Shown: positions 43,136 through 54,867, numbered from the stretch's first letter. The stretch: DNA of 64,000 nt from Gerris lacustris (GCA_951217055.1 OX578286.1:5496033-5560032), one strand, 5' to 3'. A program made the numbers and translations. Notes: generated by a model not told the origin, from the sequence alone.

Positions 43136-44279
43136 ATAAAGAAACACAACACATTAATTATTATATTAAGGTTATATACTGGTTATCGTGTACAGTGTTG
43201 TCAAATCAAGGCAAAGGATGCACCAGAAGGACCCTTTAAATAAATTAAATTCTTATCAAAGGGGACGAATCAATTCAAAAGTTTAAAAAAAATTGGATGT
43301 GGTCCAGAGTAATGTATTTGCTGCCCCCAGAACAAACCAATGTATGATTTTAAGGGAAATTTGATTTATTTTTGTTTAATTTATTAGAGGTGTGTTGAAT
43401 GTACAAGTAGGCTGACAGCTGATCCCTTGTCGGATACGTAAAACAAGTTTAAAACAATTTGGCACCAGCAATACACATTTCAAATTACACTTGTTTCTCT
43501 TCTTCTTCGTCTTCTCTTGCTTCTAATTCTTTGGCCCCCTTCTTCTTATTCTTCTAATTCTTCATACCCCACCTCCCCAAACCCCTATACAAACAAACCT
43601 CTTTCTTATTCAATATTTGACTCATCTGTTTTTGGGAGGGAACAGGAAAACAATAACCGAGAGCGAGAAAAAACCAGAAAAACAGTTTTACAATGGCAAA
43701 ATAGAATCAATACTGTATGGAAACATACAAAACAAATAAAATAAACTAGATTCTATCAAATTTAAATTGATTCGACGGTTACATGCGCCCAAATTTTCTA
43801 AAATTCGACTTTTTTAAATGAACTCCCGGAAATATCATTGGACTAAAGAGATGTATATTAATGTTTTATATACATTATTTATTTTTAAGACCAGTCCTTA
43901 TGGGGTAGTGGAGGGGAACATTTTTTGGGGGACTTTTTTGGTTATTTTGGGCACGGTTGTAAAGTAGCTTTTTTAAACGAGTCCCATCCTCTTGTCGAAT
44001 AATGGGTGCAATGGTTCAATATAATTCTTCTAAATTTCTGAGAAATTTGATTAAGCAGGGGTTGCACGATGCCACTTGTCCAGACAATTGTCAAAAAACA
44101 GTTTAGTGACATTGAAGTATTGGCTACGTGTGAACACTTTTGTCCGGTTGGTCCATCCCATTGCTCTGACAATGGCTGTGGAAAACCATTGTCTCGTGGA
44201 GTAAACTGAGGACAACAAACTGCATCCAACTCCCCCCAGCATCCGGATCACAGTATTGGTGTACCGTATAAACGTAGCA
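43136..44279. other. Unclassified sequence
   Basis: 43500-43570 is a polypyrimidine stretch rich in CTT. 44045-44230 has the wording of a decayed DNA element ('ccacttgtccagacaattgtc'), and its minus-strand frames look incidental. Confidence 0.35.
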
Positions 44280-44545
44280 GGACATCAGGCCCCGATCTGG
44301 TACCTTGCACCCTGGGCAAAGATCTTATTGGCGCCCCAAACTTTTGGGCTCAACCAAGAGGGGGTTAGTTTTCAATGCCCCAAGAGCCGACAAAAATGGT
44401 CGACATACCTTTCGATGGCATGTTCGATTTTCACTTTAATTTTTCTCTTCTCACAAGATTTTGGTGCCCTCCAAAGCCGGCCCTCTGGGCTAATGCCCAG
44501 ACAGCCCTTTTGTAGATCAGGACCTGCAGGACAGTCAGGGGTGGA
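44280..44545. mobile_element. Possible hAT-type remnant
   Basis: 'caggccccgatctgg' with 'caccctgggcaaag', and 'ggtgccctccaaagccggcc' with 'tctgggctaatgcccagaca', resemble hAT terminal wording, but no 8-bp duplication was found. The 167-codon frame from 44256 to 44759 crosses this and shows no protein family. Confidence 0.35.
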
Positions 44546-46049
44546 TGAGGAGGTAGCGTCTGGCAAAAGAAAACATACCAATCAGCGCCAAAAGCAAACT
44601 AATCAAAGCATTTTTGGGGCTCTTCTGACAGATACCAAACTTCTGTTGCCTGATTGCCGCGCTATTCTTTTAATCATTATTATAATTATTACCTATTCCA
44701 GAAAGAGAAACTATTACAGCATAATGACGCTTGGTACTTTTTATCTTTATAATTTATGACCCATCTACTGCTGTCTGAAATGTCATGTACACACTTTTTA
44801 AGAAATGTAAATTATGCTATTGTATCACTGGCGCCGCATTGATCCAATAGCATATTGATATCAAAAAGTTTTTGTGGTTTTTATTTGTCGGACCAATTTT
44901 TACTTCTTTTATAATCGGCTTGGCAGCACTTCGAGAAATTTCCCGTCTTCCCGGTGTTCCCATCCGTTCCTGAGCTCAGCAGCATTGTATTTGTTTGTGC
45001 CAGTCTGATTGTGCCAACCGATACTCACTGCACTTAGGCATTTCTCTACTGGCGCGACAATTAGTATCCATGTGTGAAGGGGTTTAGTTCAACTGGCTGT
45101 CCTCTACTATTGTCTCATCATCTGGCATGGAGTAAACCCGGTTTAAAGCGGCTGCAATGCCTTCGACCCATCTGCTCTTACTTGATAGAATTCCTTGCTA
45201 ACACTGCATTGTTACCAATCAACCAATCGGCTGCATTCACATTTTATGTCACTTAATCTTATAATTTCCTATAACATTATGACAAAACATTCAGGGGAAT
45301 ATTAATGTTTCGCATCAAGGGGAGGCGCCAGAAGATTTTGAAATAAAAAAAGCATTACTAATAAGCAATGTGACACAGTAGAGAGGGGGGGGGAGGGCTG
45401 GGCATCCACCCAACATTTTATACAAATCTATATTTAGGTCTCTGAGGAAATTTATGACTACCTTCACACATACACTCACACACATCTCATAAACATACAT
45501 GTATTTACTATATTTATTATATGTGTGTGTTGGTGCTAAACATACTCATATAAATTGTAATTTTCCTCGGTTCGCTAGGAAATTAGAGGAAATTCAAACT
45601 ACCCACACACGTACACCACTATCACATTCTGATACACCGCTATATTACGCCACTCTACTCTTAACATAACAAATTCAGGTTTACTCTTGAAAGATATCAA
45701 ATTTAACAATTATTTTAAGAGCTCACGTAAATACCAGAAGAATGTTTTTCCTCTAAATTTCGAATAATTGATAAACATATGTATATTTATTTAAAATTCA
45801 TGTAAAGTATATCATGATAATCGGTCTTAACATTTAAAGTAAATTATCTCACATATTGTTGGGCAATGTCATTCTATTTTATGTTTACGTACCTTCATGT
45901 GCAAGTAAAGTACAGCTTTTCCCAAGGAAACCCGGTAAAAAACATAATGTATAAGACTAGGGTAATTTATTGGTGCCGATAGACTTCCACGGATTGCCTC
46001 TTAAAAAATAGGTTAGTTTTCCGGTGAAATCCGTGTCACGTAGGGGTGG
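44546..46049. other. Unclassified sequence
   Basis: No supported gene; short frames only. Confidence 0.35.
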
Positions 46050-46659
46050 AAGTCCTTGGTTTCGCTTCCACTACTAGAAGCATCTTAAGGGGTGTGGTGC
46101 ATCGTGATGTTAACTTGAAGCAAAAACAACACATATTATCGACTGGAGTGAAGGACGGCGTATTTATACTAGTTTCTGGAACCAATTGGGCAGGTGCTAC
46201 TGGTTTTCTGGAACGTAGATTGCACCTGGATTTCCCAAGGGTTTCTTGAGTCGGGTTAATCCTTTGTTGGGATAATGCAATCGGGAAGGTGCTGCCTTCG
46301 TCAGTGTTCCTTCGTGGAGCGGGTAGACACTCACTCACTAGGTTCACTCCCGGACATGGAAACCTCTGGATAGCACCTGTGAAAAGCAGATAGAGATAGA
46401 AGAAGCGGAGTCGCGGTCACTTCCCTATTTCAATGTACTTACGTGTTCCTATGCTCTACGTAGGAACACCGACGAAGGCAACACCTGCATCATTGCATTA
46501 TCCCGACAAAGGATTAACCCGACTCAAGGAACCCTTGGGAAAACCAGTATAAATACGCCGTCCTTGACTCCTAGTCGCCAATATGCCTTGTTGTTGCTTC
46601 ATCTAAACATCGCGGTGCACCACAGATGCTTCCAATAGTGGAAACGAAACGAAGAACTT
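46050..46659. repeat. Inverted repeat pair with coding-like and TATA-like content
   Basis: The left arm 46050-46320 and right arm 46453-46659 are inverted copies with a 132-bp centre. The right arm lacks about 55 bp, apparently lost between CCAG repeats. Read outward (minus strand of the left arm, plus strand of the right arm), both arms encode similar stretches (RRNTDEG, QRINPTQ, TLGK, TSINTPS) and both contain TATAAATACGCCGTCCTT. Family unknown. Confidence 0.7.
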
Positions 46660-46983
46660 TAACCCTTTCAAACTATTGTTCCACTTTTGTTCACGGTTGT
46701 TTACAATTGCAGTTTCTATTTTATGCTAAAAATCGATTTTAACGGAAACAATCGGGTATTTCACAAACATATTTTTACTGAGATTTTGAAACTAACTAAA
46801 CAGACAAAGAAATTAGCGAAATTTTATTTTGTTCAAAAACAATCTAGATATGTTGAAAAACGTGACGCCCACATATATACAGGGTGATTCATTTTAATTT
46901 TAATTTCTTAATATAATTAAATTAAAATGTAGATAGACCAGCCTAAATGGAACAAAAAAATTTCTACGGACCATACCTCGATA
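46660..46983. other. Unclassified AT-rich sequence
   Basis: No gene or repeat boundary. Confidence 0.35.
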
Positions 46984-46996
46984 TATACTCGTTCGG

Positions 46997-47288
46997 GAGA
47001 GCCAGCGTGGCCGTGTGGGTTAAACCACGTCTGCTCGGCCATCACTGAATCATGAATGGAACGAGATGGGGTTCGATTCCTCGCCGTGACGCTCTGATTT
47101 ATATGGCTCACTATTGATCACATCATACTCGCTTCGGCGGTACAATGTACATATGTATGATGTTTGAAGTGGCTGGAACTCTCTACCGCAGGGCGTAAAA
47201 AGAGCCTAAGTGATGGCCTAATTGCAAGGTTCGAACAAGTGGTTCGTCCTACCCGTTCTAGGAGGAAGTACTAGACTACTACTACTAT
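46997..47288 (+). mobile_element. Complete tRNA-derived SINE
   Basis: 292 bp flanked by the 13-bp duplication TATACTCGTTCGG (46984-46996 and 47289-47301). The head has an A-box-like TGGCCGTGTGGGTT and a perfect B box GGTTCGATTCC about 60 bp further on, so Pol III transcription is plausible. The body contains 'gcagggcgtaaaaagagcct' and 'aaggttcgaac', and the tail is a short CTA repeat. It encodes no protein and depends on a LINE partner that is not visible here. Confidence 0.92.
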
Positions 47289-47301
47289 TATACTCGTTCG
47301 G

Positions 47302-47593
47302 CAGATATAGCCACTTTTTTCAAAAACATCGCAACTTATTCAAGACACACTTTCAGAGAGGTAGATATATATATATGTATATATATTTTTATATTTAAGG
47401 CAGAACAATAAACTAAGCGCTATTTTTAAAGGCATAACTCCTGTAACTCTATGTTTAACAAGGCCTTACAAGCTTTGAATTAAATAATTTTAATATTTTA
47501 ACAAAATATGGTCACAAGTCACAATTTCGATCCAAAATATATAATATAGAATTACCTTATTTGTATATTCAACGTTTGTGTCAGGTTCAAAAA
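47302..47593. other. Unclassified sequence
   Basis: AT-rich; no feature is supported. Confidence 0.35.
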
Positions 47594-48093
47594 TTAAATT
47601 GGAATTTCAGGACGGGAAAAGATTCTATCATCATCTATTCGATGAGACGAACATTTTTTTACAAATAACATTTTTTAGTAAAACCAACAGCGACACCGCT
47701 ATGAATTAATAAAGATCGCTAAAACTATTAAAGCGGCCCTAAACGTTTATAATAGAGAAAACAAAATTTTTACCGATATCTAACGTAACGATTTTAATAA
47801 AATTTCATATACACCATCTAATGCACAGTTGAACCAGGCATGCAAAATTTCAATTTGATACATGCAGTAGTTTGTTTGTAGCAAAGAGATACATTTTTTA
47901 ATAATTGAAAAGGAGATGTGTGGTTTGAGGAATAGTAAGAATGCGGGGTGGTTCCCTTATTACTAGCCGCTGTACTACTACCAGACCCATTATCTATCAA
48001 CTCATCATAATTTATGATTATGTATTTTTTCAATATTCATAGCATATTTATTACTATACGCTCGCTTCAATGATAGAGCCACGCGATGCCTAG
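47594..48093 (+). mobile_element. Family C element, 5' truncated
   Basis: Starts inside the body ('ggaatttcaggacgggaaaa') and ends TACGCTCGCTTCAATGATAG ... GCGATGCCTAG followed by T, the standard C 3' end. Confidence 0.8.
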
Positions 48094-48104
48094 TTTAATG
48101 TAAT

Positions 48105-48225
48105 ATATATGCTGTACTTTAACGGTTCGGGAGATATGAACCGAAGAGTGACAGACAGACAGACACGTCACCTTCGGCATATGGGTTTCGAGAAGGATCT
48201 CCGATTCCCTTTCGAAAAAAAAGTA
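48105..48225 (+). repeat. Family U fragment
   Basis: 'acggttcgggagatatgaac', 'gacagacagacagacacgtc' and 'gggtttcgagaaggatct' match the 3' part of 17926-18447. Confidence 0.55.
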
Positions 48226-48375
48226 AAATTGTACTTTATTTGTAAGATCGCTGAAATATGCAGATTTTTTAAAAATGTCGTTTTGATGTAAATTTGTTTT
48301 TACATAAAAACTAATATCGTTGTAAACATCAAAAGAATCTTACAGGGTTGGCTTTTTAATTTTATTAAAAAAAAA

Positions 48376-49075
48376 AAATACGTGTGGTGTCGCGGGACAC
48401 CCGGTAGGAACGAAGTTCCTTACATTTGATATTAAATATAAATTTTAAAATCACACTGCTAGGTACGGATACATTGCTAACTACTTATACATGGCGGAGT
48501 TAGAAAAGAGACAAAATTAAAAGTAACCAACTGTTTGTACCTAGCAGAGTTAAGGCAAAATTAAAAGAAAATCATTATTTGTATCATTAAAGCAAGCGTC
48601 TTACTATATATTAATATATATTAAATATAAGAAAAAAGTTGATCATGATGAGTTTATTGTAAAAGAGTATGTTTGTTAAGGGAGTTTGGATAGGCCTGTT
48701 TTCTACCTACCCGGCCAATTAATTTAAAATATTATAAAATATATCCCTTCCCTGCTCTACAGCTTCTGCTTGTATAAGGGTGAAATTTTACAAGATTATA
48801 TTTTATTTATTTACAAAACAAAGTGACATTTTTGACATATATAATAAAAATAATCAAAACAAGTCAAGTAACAGGCTTCCTTAATAACACTTTTTCCCGT
48901 CTTTTGAAGCTTACGTTTACTAACTCGGTGATCTTTTACTCAATTTATCGTCATCTGTAGATTTCGGGGTGGATTTTGCTTGACGGTGATTTTGTGACGG
49001 TTATTTTGTGACGGTGATTTTGGTCGTTTTTTTCGGATTCACTCCCGGGCTCCAGAACGTGCCATAAGAAAAAAA
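48376..49075 (-). mobile_element. Family A element, reversed
   Basis: Opens with the double hairpin GGTGTC-GCGG-GACACC and AGGAAC-GAA-GTTCCT and ends near 'tccagaacgtgccataag'. Continuous and close to full length. Confidence 0.85.
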
Positions 49076-49669
49076 AATCGCTTTTTAAACTGAATGATAG
49101 AAGAAAAATAAATTGTAGATTTTCGTCGAGTTTTCTTTGTTACAAAAAATCACATATTTTAACAAAAAAGAAAGTTTCTTCCATGTTTTCCCCCTCCATT
49201 ACAAAAAGGTGTTTGGATTGTTGCTTTGCTGCTTGTTAATTTGAAAGTATTTTTTTGTGGAGAAACTAAAATGGATTGGAGGGAGTGAAATGAAGTGCGG
49301 GTTTGCATGTAGACAGGGAGGCGCCACCTCCACTTGTTTTTTTTAACTCCATGGTCTTATCATTAACAGACTCTATATTATTATATAGGTGGTTTTCATG
49401 CAACGATACAACACTGGTTAAGTCGTGACTTGTTATGCATTGCACTGGATGAGGAAGAGGGGGGGTCTTAATGCTGGTCTGCCCCCCACCCCTCGTGTGT
49501 TTTGGTGGTTTCCTGCCATGCTGTCCATCTATCTAACCTAACCTTGTTGTTTATTCTGACATTTTGTGGAACTTATACCTCGTCTATACAAAAGCACGTG
49601 GGCAGACCGTAGACCCGTTTCCAAGATTTGTCAAAGGAGAGGTGGGGGCGTCAAGACTCAAAATCATAT
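49076..49669. other. Unclassified sequence
   Basis: No gene is supported. Confidence 0.35.
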
Positions 49670-49704
49670 GGTTTGTATGGCATGCGCAGTTATGTCAATC
49701 GTTA
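49670..49704 (+). mobile_element. Family F MITE, left part (5' truncated, split by H)
   Basis: 'ggtttgtatggcatgcgcag' and 'ttatgtcaatcg', then TTA at 49702-49704. The F 5' half is missing. Confidence 0.75.
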
Positions 49705-50293
49705 AGGTGGGTTAACAGCTAGCGGATACGTAACTGCGGAGGGCTATTATATAGAATATAGATAACAATATATCTTCGGGGAGACGCCGAGACGGAGTCG
49801 CTGTTTCCCTCCCCTCGAGTTTCGTCGGTCAGGTTATAAACAAAGCCAATTATAACATCGTGTTTTCAACTTTAATTTAGTTCTCTTGCTAAAAATCACT
49901 TATTTAATAAGATTATATATTAAGACTTTTATTATATATATATAAATAAGAAATATGGTATATAATAAAATAATGTTGGAACAGATTATAATAAACACAG
50001 CTATAAAAAAAACACAGATTCAATAAGCAGATAAAGATAAAACACTGATAAAAAAAAACCTAGATAAACACAGATATAATAAAAATAATGTAGAACATAT
50101 ACAAATATGTTAATATAAAACAATTTAAATATTATATAATATAAACAAAACACAGAAGGGAAACAAGCAGAGGACGAAGTGAAGGTTTCCAACTTGGAAC
50201 CAACTTTCTGCGGTGCCGCTAAAGCGGTGCCATAGATGAATCCCTTGGCTTGAGGCCACCGCAATCACGGATCCGCTAGCAATGACCCCACCT
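49705..50293. mobile_element. Harbinger-like MITE (H) inside family F
   Basis: 589 bp with arms of about 40 bp (AGGTGGGTTAACAGCTAGCG and, inverted, AGGTGGGGTCATTGCTAGCG) and TTA duplications at 49702-49704 and 50294-50296. A minus-strand frame near the right end (50001-50264) starts MRWPQAKGFIYGTALAAPQK, then becomes AT-driven; not recognised. Confidence 0.85.
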
Positions 50294-50296
50294 TTA

Positions 50297-50515
50297 CACA
50301 TGTCAACAGGAAGGTTCCCAAACTTTTAGGTTTCCTTGAATGTCTTTAATACGATGCGAATTATAGTCCTAAACCCGTTCCAACCTGACATGATTTTATG
50401 TACAGTACAATGTTAGCGCATGCGTATAAAACCTGTCCTACATGATTCCCGAACGATCCGCGGGACGATACAAAGGACGGTACAAATAGGGGGGGGGGGG
50501 GGTTGGAACAAACCT
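50297..50515 (+). mobile_element. Family F MITE, right part
   Basis: Resumes 'cacatgtcaacaggaaggtt' and ends GGTTGGAACAAACCT, with a G14 tract at 50489-50502. Confidence 0.8.
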
Positions 50516-50879
50516 ACTGGCAAATCAACCTCAACATCACTTTTTAGTTTTAAAGTTCTCTACTAGGTAGCTCTAGGGGCACTGTTTACAATATTTTAAA
50601 TAGGTGATTTTTCTATTAACCTTGAAAGGGATAAAGAAACAGATTTTTTTTCGGATTTTTTAATTTTTCCTTTATTTGTACAATAAACTCTACCTATATA
50701 CAAAATTTCAAGTTTCTAGGATTGTTAGAAGTGCCTTAGAATTATGATGAGTCAGTTAGTCAGTTAGTGACAAAATAACAAAACTTTAGACTCATATATC
50801 TTTATGAACTACTATGGGTAGAGGTGTGACATTTTTATTTCTAGTTCAGTTTGTCATGAACATTAAATTAAAATTAATT
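50516..50879. other. Unclassified sequence
   Basis: No gene or repeat. Confidence 0.35.
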
Positions 50880-51425
50880 TTATCTACGATTGATACGAAA
50901 TATAAACATTACATCTCTGTTTAGATGCGTATAAAAAGCGATTCTGTTCGTACTTGTATTCATTGCGCATGCGCGTTCATAATTCTTCTTTTTTTTCGTC
51001 CTAGTGCGAGGAAAAAGGAATTCTTCACCTTAACGCACGATTAGCGAGTTTGTTTACATTTAACAAAACTAATTTGCTGTTTGTTTAATTAAAGTAACTG
51101 TTTATACCGAGTTTTAAGTCCTTATGACTTTATGACTTATGACGAAAATGAGGAGAATTTACTTCTCCCGAAATAATTAATTCAGCACAAAATACAACTA
51201 ATGAATTAATGTCGTCTTAATATCAACTTACATACAGGAAGTTTATTAATTTTTTTTCCTGTATTTATTATTAAAATGCACAATCGTAGATAAAGTACGG
51301 TACGCAACTCGTGGGAAAACTGCATTTTGCTTTGCTCGTGTGGTTTTACTACCCTCGCTGTCGCTCGGGTGCAAACTCCACACTCGCATGCAAAATTTAC
51401 TTTCCGCACTAAACGAGTAATGTAC
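50880..51425 (+). mobile_element. Family R element, degenerate copy
   Basis: From 'ctacgattgatacgaaatat' to 'gagtaatgtactatta', opposite in orientation to 37868-38437. The hairpin and the short conserved frame are both damaged. Confidence 0.75.
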
Positions 51426-52338
51426 TATTATATATCTAAGAATCTTCAATAGGAGAACAGAGGGGGGTCCGAATTACCGAGAGTGGGTTTCAGTAAGGGA
51501 TGGTACGGCTGTGCTCGACTTGGCGGATTTAGATAAGTTATTATTATTATTATATCTATTTGAAGAGCAACAAATCAAAACAAACATATATTTTTATTGG
51601 AATAAATGTGGTTGCCTCCTTAGCTTAACAAATCATTTCGAGATGGGTCATCGGGTTACTTGATTTAACTAATAATACTTGGAGAATCCAAAATTATCGA
51701 TTAGTCATATTTAAATTAAGAATAACGCCGAACTAACGTAACATTTAGTTTCATCGATCCAAGTCAACAAATAACAATTTCCACTTAGTAGATTTGTATT
51801 TGCTAATTGTGTTTTCGGCACTGAAATCTCGTAAGAGGACGTGCCGGACGGGAGAGATTACACCCCCGGGGGGGGGGGGGGGGGACAGCCCGGATTTCCG
51901 TTTCATTCTTGTACACTGTATTTGTTGAAAAATCGACAGAGAAGTGTCTAGAAGCGTTACGATATTATCGGATAGTGTATCATAAGAAACAAAATGATGC
52001 CGTCGGTTTGTTTGTTTGGTATTTACAAAAGCCCTCTGCCATGCCAGCACAAATCAGTTCCACCAAATCGCTCCAGTTTCATTCTATTTATAAAACCCAA
52101 TATGTATTATGTATATAAAGAACAAAAAAAAAGTCTGAATTATGTAGAACTTTTCTGCACTAGAGGCGTAATGTACAATTAAAATGAACCAATTTATTTT
52201 CCTGGCTACTAAAATAAAACATTAATCTATTATATAATGTACAAATTTTAATAATAAAATATTATTCAATAATAATTTTGTTTACATAAAATACCCAGGT
52301 ATTCATGAACAATATACAAATATGGAAATTAGACAATT
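51426..52338. other. Unclassified sequence with G17 tract
   Basis: CCCCC followed by G17 at 51863-51884. No gene is supported. Confidence 0.4.
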
Positions 52339-52714
52339 CTGATTCAGGGCTGGACTTCGAATCCTGAGAACTACGCGACCGAAGAAGACGCTATCACTGA
52401 AGTTGGGCACCACAAAGGGAGAAATGGATAATTGTCAACCTGTTTAGACGAAACAAGACCCGTTAATTCTATTGGTCCACTGTCTCATAGAGGGTTTAGA
52501 TACAACTAAACTGTAGATGTAGTAAAGGGGAGATTTGTACGTGACGTCATGACGTGCTCTAGATGACGTAATGACGTGCTCTAGATGACGTCATGACGTG
52601 CCGTGGACGACGTCATAAAACTGCCTCTAACATCAGCCACAGTCGAACAAACCACTCCGTCTTACGTCATTATGAGTTTTATTGGCTTCGACCGCTTCAC
52701 CGACTGATTCAGGG
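52339..52714 (+). repeat. Segment bounded by a 12-bp direct repeat
   Basis: CTGATTCAGGGC occurs at 52339-52350 and 52703-52714 and brackets the promoter-like block. There are no LTR-type TG/CA ends. Confidence 0.45.
52541..52645 (+). promoter_or_regulatory. CRE-rich TATA promoter-like block
   Basis: TGACGTCA-type sites recur at 52542, 52564 and 52586, each followed by a second TGACGTG seven bases on, giving a 22-bp repeat. A further GACGTCA at 52608 runs into CATAAAA (52614-52620). About 25 bp downstream lies CACAGTCG (52638-52645), a plausible initiator. Paired CRE/ATF half-sites, a TATA box at the right distance and an ATG at 52672 form a coherent promoter layout, but the first frame is only 11 codons (52672-52707). 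Confidence 0.5.
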
Positions 52715-53148
52715 CGTCGAGCCAGAATTCGCAACAAGCCCTAACACACTATAAAAATAACGCACTCCGATTAGAATCCCACTAGATATAGACAACCACT
52801 CTCCCTCCTCCCACCTATTTTTATGTACAACAAAAAAAATCATCGAATTCCATCATGATCTTGTCAGATCACTGCGATATTTAAGATAGTGTGGTTAAAA
52901 CATCGTATATTTCAGTTTTTAAGCCCATAAGAAATATCAAGATAACCCATAAGCGATTGAAATCGTGTAATTTATTCTTTAGGCTTTTGTCGAAATGGTA
53001 AATGAATTTCGATTGTTTTCCTTGAGTAATTCTCTTTGACTCATTAAAACGACACGAATATTATTGATTTAGATCTTATAGAACAGAACATCCAACCTGT
53101 TTCTCCAAGTTAAATATTTTTTTCATTTTTTATATTATTACTACGTTT
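52715..53148. other. Unclassified sequence
   Basis: No gene or repeat. Confidence 0.35.
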
Positions 53149-53802
53149 TTATTAGCTTGCTTTCTTGTTTGTTTGTTTGTTTGTCCAGTATAAATCTTGC
53201 AATCGATGTTTAACTAACTTCCAGAGTAGCTAGACATTTGAAACTTTTAGAATAGCTCAGAACACGATGACAATGCATTATTTTAAACTTTTAGCCATCT
53301 TTCAGCAGCATTTAATTAGTTTTCAGCAAATTTTGCTGTATGGGAAGTTAGTTCGAAAAAAAATCCGCAAGTTATTTTATTTGTTTTGACATATCCCATA
53401 GTATTTACAATCTTCATTTTGACGGGTTTAAAATTTTTTATTTTTTATTAAGAGGTAAACATTGAATGACAGCGAAAAGTAAACAAAGAAGTAAATTAAT
53501 TGACGTGTGACACCCAGGTTTGTTTACACTTGTGTCCTAGGTATAGGTTTAATTTTTCTGCATCTACTTCTTTACTTGTACGCATTTTTCTTCTCTTACT
53601 GTCCCTACACAGGGGCATATCAATGGCACGGTTTAGATTCGGTGTTGGTGAGATCCGTTGTACAAAGAATTGTCCTTTTATAGGTTTAAGATCAGCTCTC
53701 TCTCTCTAGATGGTTGTCATTATTTTGTGAAGTAAATAAATTCGGAACTATGTATTTTTTTTTCACTAACATTATACCTGTAGTATAACAATGACACTTA
53801 TA
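53149..53802 (+). mobile_element. Family P element, left part (split by C)
   Basis: Starts TACTACGTTTTTATTAGC and matches 35226-35822 through 'gagatccgttgtacaaa'. It is interrupted at 53803 by a C element. Confidence 0.75.
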
Positions 53803-54471
53803 CTAGGCATCGCGTGGCTCTATCATTGAAGCGAGAGTATGGTAATAAATATGTATTGAATATTGAAAAAAAAGATAATCATGAATCATGATGAGTTGAT
53901 AGATAGTGGGTCTGGTAGTAGTACAGCGGCTAGTAGTAAGGAAACCACCCCGTATTCTTACTATTCCTCTAACCACATCTCTTTTTCAATTATTATAAAT
54001 TGTATTTCTCTGCTACAAAAAAACTACTGCATGTATCAAATTGAAATTTTGCATGCTTGTTTCAATTGTGCATTAGATGGTGTATATGAAGTTTTATTAA
54101 AATCGTTACGTTAGAACGTAAGATATTGGTAAAAAGGTTGTTTTCTCTATTTTAAACGTTTTGGTCCGCTTTAATAGTTTTAGCGATCTTTATTAATTCG
54201 CAGCAGTGTCGTTGTTGGTTTTACTAAAAAATGTTATTTGAAAAAAATGTTGGTCTCATCGAATAGGTGATGATAGAATTTTTTCCCGTCCTTAAATTCC
54301 AATTTTAAATTTGAAGCTCACGTTTACGCGAGCATTGCGCGCGAACTCTTGGACGGATCACGCTGTCCAACGAACTTAGCCTGAGTATTAGTAAAAGGAA
54401 GATGCATACAAAATTTCAACTAAATCAGTCAACTTTTACTCAAGTTATCGTCGGACACGTAAACGTTACAC

Positions 54472-54506
<35 letters not shown>

Positions 54507-54550
54507 GCATATTTCGTTGAATGTAAGAAGCTCGCTTACGCTCGCTTCAA
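53803..54550 (-). mobile_element. Complete family C Helitron-like element inside P
   Basis: On the minus strand it reads TTGAAGCGAGCGTAAGCGAG ... GATGCCTAG, 748 bp, between A and T with no duplication. It holds a (GTCT)n run at 54473-54502. Same termini as 15922-16702. Confidence 0.85.
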
Positions 54551-54596
54551 TTATCAACATTGCATATGATTCCACAGAAAATTTAAAAACGTAGTA
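54551..54596 (+). mobile_element. Family P element, right part
   Basis: 'cacagaaaatttaaaaacgt' then AGTA matches the P right end at 35168-35189. Confidence 0.7.
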
Positions 54597-54682
54597 TATA
54601 AAAAATTCTTTTTATCTTGCAATTATTTTATTTTTCATACCAAACATAAATCATTTTTTTTAATAAAAGTAGTATTTTTTTT

Positions 54683-54866
54683 ACTTTCTTATATAAAGAG
54701 AAAGTATTGTGATGCCACGAAAATTTAATTTTGACATTTTGATGGATTAACACGTTTTAAAGTCCACTGAGTCCAAAAAGTGGGTTTTATAAGTCTGTTT
54801 ATCGTCTGTGTAGACACATAGAACTTAAACCACCAGGCCAATTTTGTCGAAATTTGGCATAACTTT
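54683..54866 (-). mobile_element. Family B fragment left of an A element
   Basis: Begins with the terminal hairpin (ACTTTCTT...GAGAAAGT) and stops after 'gaaatttggcat'. B sequence reappears at 55666 beyond the A element, with the B middle missing. Confidence 0.75.
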
Positions 54867-54867
54867 T

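Noticed and set aside
44280..44545. Complete hAT element
   Set aside because: The presumed ends do not share an 8-bp duplication and are only loosely inverted.
44256..44759. 167-codon open frame as a gene
   Set aside because: It begins inside hAT-like terminal wording, has no recognisable domain and ends in an AT-driven IIIII stretch; likely chance.
46990..47095. Functional tRNA gene
   Set aside because: The A and B boxes are present but no acceptor or anticodon stem folds; it is the head of a SINE.
50001..50264. Frame starting MRWPQAKGFIYG as a transposase remnant
   Set aside because: The first 30 or so residues look protein-like, but no Harbinger motif is visible and the rest is AT-driven; not strong enough to call.
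52339..52714. Solo LTR around the CRE block
   Set aside because: The bounding CTGATTCAGGGC repeats are not TG...CA ends and no short target duplication surrounds them.
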